Origin: Methylobacteriaceae bacterium
Lineage (GTDB): Bacteria; Pseudomonadota; Alphaproteobacteria; Rhizobiales; Beijerinckiaceae
Assembly: GCA_019233695.1 (NCBI GenBank)
Contig: JAFAME010000137.1
Location: 1 to 34,432 of the forward strand
Reading direction: 5' to 3'
DNA length: 34,432 bases
Shown here: one piece after another, positions 15,087 through 22,600 of the stretch
Position numbering within the stretch: position 1 is the stretch's first letter
How the letters are laid out: every line of letters starts with the position of its first letter
Notes under the pieces: generated by a model
Seen by the model: the letters and a program-made list of their open reading frames with translations, nothing else
Database searches by the model: none
Told to the model about the DNA's origin: nothing
Program-made: the position numbers and the translations under genes

Positions 15087-18076
15087 ACGAGGCCGTGGGC
15101 AGGACTGCGCCCGGTGCGGCCCGCAACGAGCCGATGGCGGGCGCCTTGCGCCGGGCCCCGCCTGTCGCAGACCGCGCAACAGCCGAGCGTCGCCTCGCCG
15201 ATTTCCTGGCGGACAAGGCTTCCGATCCGAGCACTGCGTCGCTTGCCTCGCCATGCGGATCGGGGCCCGCACGCGAGCTTCTGCTCGCCATTGCCGATCA
15301 CTCCCCGTTTCTGTGGCGATTGGCGACCGCCGAGCCCGCGCGATTGTTGCGCCTGCTGAGCGAGGATCCGAACCGCCGTCTCGAATCGCTGCTCGATGAG
15401 GCAACCGGGGTTTGCGAACACGCCGCCGACGCGCAGGTCGTGATGCGCGCCCTGCGGCGAGCCAGGCAGGAAACGGCGCTTCTGGTTGCGTTTGCCGATA
15501 TCGGCGGCATCTGGACCCTCGTCGAGGTCACAGCCGCGTTGACGCGCTTTGCCGATATGGCCGTGGCTGCCGCCGTGCGCTTCCTGCTGCGTCAGGCGAC
15601 ACTCGAACGAAAGCTCGTCGGCATCGACGGCGACGCGCCGGAGACAGGGTCAGGCCTCGTCGTGCTGGCGCTCGGCAAGCATGGCGCGGGCGAGCTCAAC
15701 TATTCGAGCGACATCGACCTCATCGTGCTGGTCGATTCCGACGCCTCGGCGCTGGCGCCGGGGATCGAGCCGGCGCCGTTCTACGTCCGCTTGACCCGCG
15801 GTCTCGTGCGTCTGATGCAGGAGCGCACCGAGGACGGCTACGTGCTGCGCGTCGATCTGCGGCTGCGGCCGGACCCCGGTTCGACCGCCACCGCCATCTC
15901 GCTGGCTGCCGCCTTCACCTACTACGAAACCGTCGGGCAGAACTGGGAGCGCGCCGCCCTGATCAAGGCGCGGCCGGTCGCGGGCGACCTGCGGCTCGGC
16001 GAGCGCTTTCTCGGCGAGCTCGCGCCGTTCATCTGGCGCAAATATTTCGACTATGCGGCCATCGCCGACATCCATGCGATGAAGCGGCAGATCCATGCGG
16101 TGCGCGGTCATGCGCGGGTGACGGTCGCCGGTCACGACGTGAAGCTCGACCGCGGCGGCATTCGCGAGATCGAATTCTTCGTCCAGACCCAGCAGCTCAT
16201 CTTCGGTGGCCGGCGACCGGCGCTGCGCGGCGCGCGCACGCTCGACATGCTGGCGGAGCTGCACCGGGACGGCTGGGTGACCGAGGCGGCCCGCAGCGAG
16301 CTCGCCGACGCCTATATTTTCCTGCGTACGGTCGAGCACCGCTTGCAGATGGTCGGCGACGAGCAGACCCAGCGCCTTCCCGCCGAGCCAGCGCAGCTCG
16401 ATGATTTCGCGCGCTTTTGCGGGTTCGATTCGCTGCCGGATTTCGCCGGGACTTTGACCGGCCATCTCCGGCGCGTCGAGGCGCACTATGCCAGGCTGTT
16501 CGAGCACGCGCCCGGGCTTGCGGCGACGGCGGGCAGCCTCGTCTTCACAGGCGTTGCCGATGATCCCGAAACGCTGGAGACCCTGCGTCGCCTCGGCTTC
16601 AGGGAGCCGTCGCGGGCGGCCGAAACCGTGCGCGGCTGGCACTTCGGCCGGCGCGCGGCGATGCGCAGCGCCCGGGCGCGCGAGGTCCTGACCGAGCTCG
16701 TCCCGGCGCTGTTGGAAGCATTCTCCGGATCGGGCGATCCGGATGGGGCGCTGATCGCGTTCGACACGGCGCTGGCGCGCCTGCCGGCCGCGGTCGAGCT
16801 GTTCTCGCTCCTGAAATCCAATGCGGCGGTCCGCGAGCTCTTCGCCGATATCCTCGGCGCCGCGCCGCGGCTCGCCAGGATCGTGGCCATGCGGCCGCAC
16901 GTGCTCGACGGCGCCATCGATCCGGCGCTCATGGGGCCATATGATCCCCGCCGTCTCGAACGGCGGATCGGCCGTGCCCTCGCCCAGCCGGGGACAACCG
17001 AGGAGTTTCTCGATCGGGCGCGCGATGTCCGGCACGAGGAGGGCTTTCTCATCGGCGTCCGGCTTCTTGCCGGCGCCATTCGCCCGAGCGATGCCGCGCA
17101 GGCCTATTCGACGCTCGCCGGGACTGTGGTTCGCTTCACCTTGCAGCAGGTTGAGCACGACTTTGCACGCGAGCATGGCCGGGTGCCGGACGGGCGCTGC
17201 GCCGTGCTGGCCCTCGGCAAGCTCGGCTCGCGCGAAATGTCGGCTGCCTCCGATCTCGACCTGATTCTGGTCTATGATTTCGATGAGCGCGACCCCGCCT
17301 CGGATGGGGCAAAGCCGCTCCACGCCGTCCAGTACTACGCGCGGCTCACCCAGCGCCTCGTCTCGGCGCTCACCGTGCCGACGCGCCGCGGCCCGCTCTA
17401 TGCCGTCGACCTGCGCCTGCGGCCCTCCGGCGGCAAGGGACCGGTCGCCACCCAGTTCGAGAGTTTCCTCTTCTATCAGCACAGCGGCGCCGAGACATGG
17501 GAACACATGGCACTGAGCCGGGCCCGGCCGGTCGCCGGAGACGCATCGCTGGCGGTCGCGCTCGAAGCCGCGATCCGCGCCGTCCTCGCGCAGCCGCGCA
17601 ACAGGGCCCGCCTCGCCAAGGACATCCGCGACATGCGCGCCCTGATCGCGCGGGTGAAAGGTGCGGGCGGCGACTTCGACCTGAAGATCGCCCCCGGCGG
17701 GGTGATCGACGTCGAGTTCATCACGCAGTTCCTGGTGTTGGCGCATGCGCATGAGCACCCGGCTCTCATGCAGGTCGCCCCGCAGGACATCCTGCGCGCC
17801 GCCCGCGAAGCGGGCGTGATCGGGCGAGGGGAGGGGGAAGCGCTCGCCGAGGCGCATCGCCTGATGTCGGACTTCGTCGAAATGGTCGGCACCTGCCTCG
17901 AGGACGACTTCGATCCGGCGACGGCGCCCGAGGGCGTGCAGCGCAAGGTCGCCGCCGCCCTGAACCTTCCCGACTTCCGCACGGTGGAGCGCGAGCTTTC
18001 CGAGGCGAGGGCTCGCGTGCGGGTGATTTTCGCCGCCATGCTGGGCGAGGATGGGGAGGACGCCTCCGGCTTGTGA
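15083..18076 (+). CDS. glnE: Bifunctional glutamine synthetase adenylyltransferase/deadenylyltransferase GlnE
   Basis: A 997-residue enzyme with the two homologous nucleotidyltransferase halves of GlnE. The N-terminal deadenylating domain has LVVLALGKHGAGELNYSSDIDL with D210 and D212; the C-terminal adenylylating domain has AVLALGKLGSREMSAASDLDL with D724 and D726. Each half carries the following helical glnD-type region (DRGGIREIEFFVQ near 355-370; GGVIDVEFITQF near 875). It attaches and removes AMP on glutamine synthetase under PII control. The length is normal (930-1000 in alphaproteobacteria). The start is a GTG overlapping the kinase stop (GTGA), so expression is tied to the two-component genes. 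A long antisense open frame on the other strand is a codon-bias shadow. Confidence 0.96.
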   Translation: MNEAVGRTAPGAARNEPMAGALRRAPPVADRATAERRLADFLADKASDPSTASLASPCGSGPARELLLAIADHSPFLWRLATAEPARLLRLLSEDPNRRLESLLDEATGVCEHAADAQVVMRALRRARQETALLVAFADIGGIWTLVEVTAALTRFADMAVAAAVRFLLRQATLERKLVGIDGDAPETGSGLVVLALGKHGAGELNYSSDIDLIVLVDSDASALAPGIEPAPFYVRLTRGLVRLMQERTEDGYVLRVDLRLRPDPGSTATAISLAAAFTYYETVGQNWERAALIKARPVAGDLRLGERFLGELAPFIWRKYFDYAAIADIHAMKRQIHAVRGHARVTVAGHDVKLDRGGIREIEFFVQTQQLIFGGRRPALRGARTLDMLAELHRDGWVTEAARSELADAYIFLRTVEHRLQMVGDEQTQRLPAEPAQLDDFARFCGFDSLPDFAGTLTGHLRRVEAHYARLFEHAPGLAATAGSLVFTGVADDPETLETLRRLGFREPSRAAETVRGWHFGRRAAMRSARAREVLTELVPALLEAFSGSGDPDGALIAFDTALARLPAAVELFSLLKSNAAVRELFADILGAAPRLARIVAMRPHVLDGAIDPALMGPYDPRRLERRIGRALAQPGTTEEFLDRARDVRHEEGFLIGVRLLAGAIRPSDAAQAYSTLAGTVVRFTLQQVEHDFAREHGRVPDGRCAVLALGKLGSREMSAASDLDLILVYDFDERDPASDGAKPLHAVQYYARLTQRLVSALTVPTRRGPLYAVDLRLRPSGGKGPVATQFESFLFYQHSGAETWEHMALSRARPVAGDASLAVALEAAIRAVLAQPRNRARLAKDIRDMRALIARVKGAGGDFDLKIAPGGVIDVEFITQFLVLAHAHEHPALMQVAPQDILRAAREAGVIGRGEGEALAEAHRLMSDFVEMVGTCLEDDFDPATAPEGVQRKVAAALNLPDFRTVERELSEARARVRVIFAAMLGEDGEDASGL

Positions 18077-18575
18077 GCGGCGCGCGCAGCGCTTCCAAAA
18101 AGGTAAAAGCGGTCGTGTCACCGTAATTGCGAAAAGGCTTGACGGGGCTCTCACGGCGCCATGGTCGCTTGGAGGCAGAACGGCGGGCCGGCGGAGGCCA
18201 GTCATGGTCGAGAGCCGACTCGGCCGGGCGCGCGCAGCGCGAGCCATTGACCGGCCTCTGGCGACCCGGCAAGAGCGCCCAAGCATGTCATGGCTTCAAC
18301 GAGTTCCCAAGATGGCGCTCATACCAGCAGGACCAAGCGCTCCCCATGCTGCACGCCGTCGGGCCCATTGAAGAGTCAAGTCAATTCGAACGTTTCGATA
18401 TGCACGCCTAATGGTGAAACAGTAAACCGTCATCGAAAATTCGGAATTCAGATGCCGACTGCGGCAGTGCCTGCCTCGCCAGCCTTGGCCATCTGCGGTA
18501 GGAGGTCCCGGATGGAGCATCCCATTCCGACCACGTCCGTGCGGTTCAATCGAGCGAAATTGGGAACGACCCGAA
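18077..18575. other. Gene-free stretch after glnE with a solo repeat
   Basis: About 500 bases without a supported gene. It contains one copy of the 32-bp repeat at 18097-18128. The rest is lower in GC than its neighbours, and its open frames have no recognisable protein features. GGTGAAACAGTAAACCGT near 18412-18430 weakly recalls the same repeat but is too diverged to call. The promoter of the following gene should lie here; I cannot point to it. Confidence 0.5.
18097..18128 (+). repeat. RAYT-associated repeat, solo copy (B)
   Basis: This element has an A-run, then GGTAAA, CGGTCGTGTCACCGTA and TT. It matches, in the same orientation, the copy at 19406-19438 and, inverted, the copy at 19161-19192. 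Similarity to the 19406 copy extends upstream through a GCGCGC...TTCCAAA stretch, about 45 bp in all. It lies 20 bases after the glnE stop, a usual place for REP-like elements. Confidence 0.8.
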
Positions 18576-19136
18576 ATGCAGCAGATGAAATGGCGCGCTG
18601 ACCCTCTGGTCTGGGGCCACGGCCCGCGCGTGTTCGAAATGTTCCTCGAACCGACCTGCCCCTATTCGGGCAAGGCGTTCGGCAAGATCGACGACCTCCT
18701 TGCCGAGGCGCGCGAGGACCGCATCACCATAAAACTCCGACTTCACTCGCAGCCTTGGCACATGTATTCCGGCGTCGTCGTTCGCTGCATTCTGGCCGCT
18801 TCGACCCTCGAGCCTGGAAAGCAGGCCGCCAAGACCGTCATGGCGGCGGTCGCCGCACATCGACAGGAATTCGAATTCGACCACCATTGTGGCGGCCCAA
18901 ATCTCGCTGCCACCCCGAACGACATCATCACGCGAATCGAAGCCTACAGCGGCGTCAGGGTGGCCGAGGCCTTCGCGATTCCGGATCTGGATCGCGAGAT
19001 CAAATGGCATTGCAAATACGCTCGCCAGAACGGCATCCACGTGTCGCCGACGTTCATGATCGACGGCCTGGTCCAGGCCGACATGAGCAGCGGGGACGCG
19101 GTTTCCGCCTGGGTGTCCCGCCTGACGACCAGTTGA
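18576..19136 (+). CDS. DsbA/thioredoxin-fold protein with a CPYS active site
   Basis: A 186-residue cytoplasmic-type protein without a signal peptide. The thioredoxin-like start VFEMFLEPTCPYSGKAFGKI places a redox-type Cys at C28, but the second cysteine of CXXC is replaced by Ser (C-P-Y-S, S31). A helical insert follows, then the cis-Pro region NGIHVSPTFMIDGLV near the C-terminus, as in the DsbA-like 'thioredoxin_4' group. A single-Cys active site suggests a peroxidase-, isomerase- or glutathione-linked role rather than disulfide formation; this is inference. The ATG at 18576 has GGGA 10 bases upstream; ATG 18585 is an alternative. It lies in the accessory stretch between glnE and the catabolic genes, apparently alone. 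Confidence 0.72.
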   Translation: MQQMKWRADPLVWGHGPRVFEMFLEPTCPYSGKAFGKIDDLLAEAREDRITIKLRLHSQPWHMYSGVVVRCILAASTLEPGKQAAKTVMAAVAAHRQEFEFDHHCGGPNLAATPNDIITRIEAYSGVRVAEAFAIPDLDREIKWHCKYARQNGIHVSPTFMIDGLVQADMSSGDAVSAWVSRLTTS

Positions 19137-19160
19137 GCCGATCGAAGCACGATAGCACGA

Positions 19161-19192
19161 AATACGGTGACACGACCGTGTTTACCGTTTTT
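19161..19192 (-). repeat. RAYT-associated repeat, inverted copy (A)
   Basis: Read on the minus strand it gives an A-run, CGGTAAACA, CGGTCGTGTCACCGTA and TT, matching the copies at 18097-18128 and 19406-19438 over about 30 bases. It lies directly upstream of the RAYT remnant and faces the 19406 copy, so the two bound the remnant as an inverted pair. Confidence 0.85.
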
Positions 19193-19205
19193 CTGTGCCC
19201 AGTCC

Positions 19206-19360
19206 ATTGCCTCTCGCCTTGTGTCCGTCGGCCGCGGCCTCCTGCGTCACGTCACCCAGCGTGGCAATCGGGCTGGGACGGATCTTCTTCGAGCGGGCGA
19301 TCATCAGCTCTGCAGGAACCGGCTCGCGAATCCTGCCGCCGTTTTGGCGTTGCCTGAATT
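19206..19360 (+). pseudogene. Decayed REP-associated tyrosine transposase (RAYT/TnpA_REP), N-terminal remnant
   Basis: Three frames together give the family's N-terminal signature. SRLVSVG then HVTQRGNR (19248-19271) and DHQLCRNRLA (from 19299) are in one frame, FFER (19285-19296) in a second and ESCRRFGVA (19328-19354) in a third, followed by TGA. Intact RAYTs begin close to 'ARxVxxGxPHHVTQRGNR...TFFExxDYxLYRxLLAEACRRFGVxVWAYCLMPNHVH'. The frameshifts and the absence of the downstream HUH catalytic motif show a dead fragment. The flanking inverted repeats support the identification, since RAYTs act on REP-type palindromes. No full-length ORF covers it. Confidence 0.75.
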
Positions 19361-19405
19361 GCGGCTGGTGTGCGCTCGCCCGCTGATCGATCGCGCGCCG
19401 CGTTC

Positions 19406-19438
19406 CAAATAGGTAAAGACGGTCATGTCACCGTAACT
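19406..19438 (+). repeat. RAYT-associated repeat, copy (C)
   Basis: AAATAGGTAAAGACGG then TCATGTCACCGTAACT is a slightly diverged version of the 18097 copy, in the same orientation and opposite to the 19161 copy. The similarity to copy B extends upstream (GCGCGC...TTCCAAA) and downstream (TGCG). It closes the right side of the RAYT remnant. Confidence 0.82.
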
Positions 19439-19440
19439 GC

Positions 19441-19724
19441 GTAATTGTAGTTCTGCGCACCGGCCGCGAAGCCGGCCTTTGGCGCATGCTTCTGCGGATG
19501 GTCGGAGGCCGCCATGCCTTCAAAAGCCCGATGCGGCATCCTGCCGTGTTGCACCTGAGCTCATGGATGACATCATCGCCGATAGGGAGCGACCACTCCG
19601 GCGATCGAGTAACCACCCTCTGCCGCGACTCAAGATGGAGCGCTGATCCCGATGTCCGGCCGATCGCCGATTGTGCGAACCCGACGGATGGTCGGCTCAC
19701 CTCGCGAATGGATGGAGACAGACG
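19441..19724. other. Non-coding stretch before the VOC gene
   Basis: No supported gene. It contains a small dyad, CCGGC/GCCGG at 19460-19475, and the ribosome-binding GGAG (19714-19717) of the next gene. Short open frames here look like shadow. Confidence 0.4.
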
Positions 19725-20213
19725 TTGGCCAAGAACGTGATTTGTCTTTGGTATGACGGCACAGCCGAAGAAGCCGCCAGATTCTACGCGGAAACTTTTC
19801 CGGACAGCGCCGTGACAGCGGTTCACCATGCCCCCGGCGATTACCCGGATGGCAAACAGGGGCAAGTGCTCATGGTCGAGTTCATGGTGGTGGGGGTGCC
19901 CTGCCTCGGCCTGAATGGCGGCCCAGCCTTCAAGCATAGCGAAGCCTTCTCCTTTCAGATCCTCACCGAGGACCAGGCCGAGACTGACCGCTATTGGAAC
20001 GCCATCGTCGGGAATGGCGGCGCCGAGAGCGCATGCGGGTGGTGCAAGGACAAATGGGGCTTGTCCTGGCAGATCACCCCACGCGCACTGATGGAAGCAA
20101 CGACCGGTTCTGATCGTGCAGCCGCGAAGCGCGCGTTCGAGGCGATGATGACGATGAAGAAGATCGACATCGCGACGATCGAAGCAGCACGACGCGGGCC
20201 GGTCCGGCCCTAG
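19725..20213 (+). CDS. VOC-family PhnB-like protein
   Basis: A 162-residue protein of the glyoxalase/VOC superfamily, PhnB (3-demethylubiquinone-9 3-methyltransferase-like) group. It begins with the typical M-AKNVICLWYDGTAEEAARFYAETFPDS, continues with GQVLMVEFMVVGVPCLGLNGG and AFSFQILTEDQAETDRYWNAI, and ends with CGWCKDKWGLSWQITP and an AFEAMMTMKKIDIATIE helix, the family's C-terminal signature. The start is a TTG at 19725, 7 bases after GGAG at 19714-19717; the frame continues upstream to 19671 without family similarity. The enzymatic activity of this subgroup is generally not established. The gene stands alone after the RAYT remnant and converges on the isomerase-like gene. Confidence 0.87.
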   Translation: MAKNVICLWYDGTAEEAARFYAETFPDSAVTAVHHAPGDYPDGKQGQVLMVEFMVVGVPCLGLNGGPAFKHSEAFSFQILTEDQAETDRYWNAIVGNGGAESACGWCKDKWGLSWQITPRALMEATTGSDRAAAKRAFEAMMTMKKIDIATIEAARRGPVRP

Positions 20214-20314
20214 CGCTGCCTCCGCGCGCGCCAAAGCAAACACCAAGTCGCCGAAACCAAGTGCGGCACGATATGACGCGTCGTAGGGGAAGAGCAGAAG
20301 GTCGAGGGCGGCGG

Positions 20315-20331
20315 CGCATGCGACGCATGCG
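20315..20331. repeat. 17-bp palindrome made of two CGCATGCG units
   Basis: CGCATGCG occurs twice around a central A, so the block is at once a direct repeat and a palindrome. It lies between two convergent genes and has no T-run. It may be a transcript-end hairpin or a binding site. Confidence 0.4.
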
Positions 20332-20364
20332 ATCGGAGGCTCACGTCAGCGCGAACCTCCGGAT

Positions 20365-21324
20365 TCACAATTCCAGAGGCTTGTAGTCGGCCGCCTCCGC
20401 CGGCGCGACGGCTTTCAACAATGCCACGGATTTGTGAACCCCTTCTTCGCGCGAGAGCATCACGTCCTCATGCTCGATCGAAAGCCAACCGTCGTAACCG
20501 TTCAGGCGCAGGCGATAGCAGAAGTCTCGCCAGAAACTCTCGCCGTTGCCGAAGCCCAGCGTGATGTAGCTCCAGGCGCGCGCCGGGATGTCCACCAACG
20601 ATCCGTTCTCGAGGCGCGAATTCACGTCGCACACCGGCTTGTTGATGAACGTATCCTTGGCGTGGGTATGGTGGATGGCGCCGCGCAAGGCGTCGATGGC
20701 CGCGATCGGGTCGGCGCCCATCCACATGAGGTGGGAAGGGTCGAAGTTCGCCCCGACGGCGGCTCCGATTTCCTTGCGCAGCCGCAGCAGCGTGGCGACG
20801 TTGTAGACGAGCTGGTTGCCGTGGAGCTCCACGGCGAGGCGCACGCCGTTCTCCTTGGCGAAGGCGGCAACCTTCTGCCAATAAGGCAACAGCCTTTCTT
20901 CCCACTGATACTTCAATATCGTCTGCGTTTCGGGCGGCCACGAGGAGACGACCCAATTGGGCGCCTTGTCGCCTTTCGCGCCCTCGGGGAGGCCGGACAT
21001 GCACACGACCGTGTCGACGCCGAGCGCGTTCGCGAGCCGGATCGTGTCGTAGAGCCCCTCCGACTGCCGCTCGCCGTCCGTCGGATGAAGCTGGTTGCCG
21101 TTGGCGTTGAGCGCCATGATCTCGATGCCTCGGCGCTTCGCAGCCGCGAGCACGTTCTTGCGCTCGTCGGCGTTCGCCAAAGCCTGTTTCAGGTCGAGAT
21201 GCGGGGCGGAGGTCCAATTGGCGGCGTTGAGCTCGACGCCCTCGATGCCGAACCGCGCGGCGGCATCGAACATCGCGTCACGCGAAAGATGCCCCAGACT
21301 GTCCGAAACCATGCCGATCTTCAT
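20365..21324 (-). CDS. Sugar phosphate isomerase/epimerase-type TIM-barrel protein
   Basis: A 319-residue member of the xylose isomerase-like/AP endonuclease 2 superfamily. The barrel strands carry the expected metal-ligand positions: E166 (LAVELHGN), D195 (NFDPSH), H221 (HHTHAKD) and E284 (LSIEHED), with FGIEGVELNAANW near the N-terminus. It starts 9 bp after the stop of the Gfo/Idh/MocA gene. Such pairs are typical of inositol, keto-inositol or oxidised-sugar catabolism, or of C3-epimerisation, but the substrate cannot be read from sequence. No transporter or regulator for a sugar lies beside it. Confidence 0.88.
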   Translation of the reverse strand: MKIGMVSDSLGHLSRDAMFDAAARFGIEGVELNAANWTSAPHLDLKQALANADERKNVLAAAKRRGIEIMALNANGNQLHPTDGERQSEGLYDTIRLANALGVDTVVCMSGLPEGAKGDKAPNWVVSSWPPETQTILKYQWEERLLPYWQKVAAFAKENGVRLAVELHGNQLVYNVATLLRLRKEIGAAVGANFDPSHLMWMGADPIAAIDALRGAIHHTHAKDTFINKPVCDVNSRLENGSLVDIPARAWSYITLGFGNGESFWRDFCYRLRLNGYDGWLSIEHEDVMLSREEGVHKSVALLKAVAPAEAADYKPLEL

Positions 21325-21333
21325 CGGTTTGCC

Positions 21334-22332
21334 TCACGCATAGAAGCCTGGTCTTGCCACGTGCTCGACGGCGACGGTCTTGCCGGTGCGCAGCGCCGCC
21401 ACGCCGGCCTCGGCGACGGCCGTCGCACAATAGCCGTCCCAGGCGCTGGCGCCTGCGGGCACGCCCGACGCCAACGACTTCAACCAGGCCAGGTTCTGCC
21501 GACGATAGGCTTCGACGAAGCGCGGCCGCCAATCTTCGGGATAGACGCTGTAGCTTTTGAGGCCAAGGTTCACGTCCGCGAGCACCGGCGCGCGCAGGAA
21601 CGCCGAACCCTTTTCGCCGACCAGCTCGCCACGCACGTCGTAGCCGTAGGCCGCGCTGATGTTGACTTCGATATCGACGAGCTGGCCGCCCGCGGTCTCC
21701 AGCACCATGAAGACCGGCGCGCTCTGCGGGGCGTTGGCGCCGCCCGGACGAAAGACGCTGATCGAGGTGTAGTCGGAGCCGAGCATCCAGCGCGCGACGT
21801 CGAACTCGTGCGGCGCCGAATTGCAGATCGCCATCGAGTCCTGGACGCCGTAGGCGGGTGCGACATTGCGGTGAAAACAATGGAACATCAGCGCTTTGCC
21901 GAGCGCGCCGCTCGCCAGCAAGTTCTTGATCTCGACGTAGGACGGATCGAACCGGCGCATGAAGCCGATTTGGACGAGGCGCTTTCCGCGCCTCTCTTCG
22001 GCTTCCATCACCGCCAGACATTCGCGTGTCGATTGCGACAGCGGCTTTTCGCAAAGCACCGGCTTGGCGGCGGCGATGCAGGCCAATGTCAGCGGTGCGT
22101 GAAACGGGTCGGGCGCCGCGATGAGTACCGCGTCGACGTTCCCGTCCCGGATGGCGGCTTCGGGGTCGCTTGCAACATGCCGCGCGCCCACCTTGTCCGC
22201 CACCGCGCGGGCGCGCGCCGCGTCGGCGTCACAGATCGTCTGGAGCGTGACCCCGGGGATCTCCGCAGCGAACAGCCGCGCATGGTCGCCGCCCATGATG
22301 CCGGCGCCGATGATGGCCAACCGAACCGTCAA
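21334..22332 (-). CDS. Gfo/Idh/MocA family oxidoreductase (inositol 2-dehydrogenase-like)
   Basis: A 332-residue NAD(P)-dependent dehydrogenase. The N-terminal Rossmann fold has GAGIMGGDHA (9-18) and the AAPDPFHA loop. The family's EKP motif is at 95-97 (VLCEKPLSQ) and the C-terminal domain has the active-site HEFD at 175-178. The VQIGFMRRFDPSYVEIK and FHRNVAPAYG segments are those of the IolG-like subgroup (scyllo/myo-inositol or glucose-type substrates). It probably forms an operon with the isomerase-like gene that follows. The start is ATG 22332. Confidence 0.88.
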   Translation of the reverse strand: MTVRLAIIGAGIMGGDHARLFAAEIPGVTLQTICDADAARARAVADKVGARHVASDPEAAIRDGNVDAVLIAAPDPFHAPLTLACIAAAKPVLCEKPLSQSTRECLAVMEAEERRGKRLVQIGFMRRFDPSYVEIKNLLASGALGKALMFHCFHRNVAPAYGVQDSMAICNSAPHEFDVARWMLGSDYTSISVFRPGGANAPQSAPVFMVLETAGGQLVDIEVNISAAYGYDVRGELVGEKGSAFLRAPVLADVNLGLKSYSVYPEDWRPRFVEAYRRQNLAWLKSLASGVPAGASAWDGYCATAVAEAGVAALRTGKTVAVEHVARPGFYA

Positions 22333-22388
22333 TTCATGTCTCCTCTGAACAATGTCGGCGTCCGATGGGCACAGCCTCGCCGCGGGCG

Positions 22389-22574
22389 TCAGCGCCCGAT
22401 ACGCGCAATGAATTGCGCGTATTCGTCGTCGTCGATCGAAACGACGTGGTGCGGGGCGGGATAGGCGCCCGTCGCCACATCCGCGACCAACTCTCCGAAA
22501 GCCGCGATCCGCCCCTCTTGCAACCGGGCGAACCCCCCATGAAACCGATCCTTGTCATCCGGAAGCGGGAAGCG
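22389..22574 (-). pseudogene. Gene remnant, possibly the C-terminus of a PanB-like protein
   Basis: The minus strand has a stop-to-stop frame of 61 codons without an ATG, reading DKDRFHGGFARLQEGRIAAF, then ELVADVATGAYPAPHH, then SIDDDEYAQFIARIGR and TGA. It reads as normal protein. Its end (AF..V.DV..G.YPAP.H...I.D.E...F) resembles the C-terminus of ketopantoate hydroxymethyltransferase (PanB) relatives, from memory of the family pattern. A TAG at 22575-22577 closes it upstream and the HlyD gene begins 24 bases beyond. The rest of the gene is absent, so it looks like a deletion scar at the edge of the export cassette. Confidence 0.45.
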
Positions 22575-22600
22575 CTATCCGGGATCCGGCGCTGGCGCGT

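Noticed and set aside
15650-18286. An 878-codon open frame antisense to glnE
   Set aside because: It mirrors a real gene with strong third-position GC, reads as Arg/Gly/Ala-rich low-information sequence and shows no family motif. glnE on the plus strand is unambiguous.
18412-18430. A possible fourth copy of the RAYT-linked repeat
   Set aside because: Only a short GGTGAAACAG...AAACCGT similarity is present, too weak to separate from chance.
18077-18575. A tRNA or small RNA gene after glnE
   Set aside because: A GGTTCAATC-like string near 18543 recalls a T-loop, but no acceptor stem or other arms can be paired around it.
20434-22464. A 676-codon plus-strand open frame opposite the isomerase and dehydrogenase genes
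   Set aside because: It spans two genes and their gap on the opposite strand and is Arg/His/Val-rich with no recognisable domain, which is typical antisense shadow.
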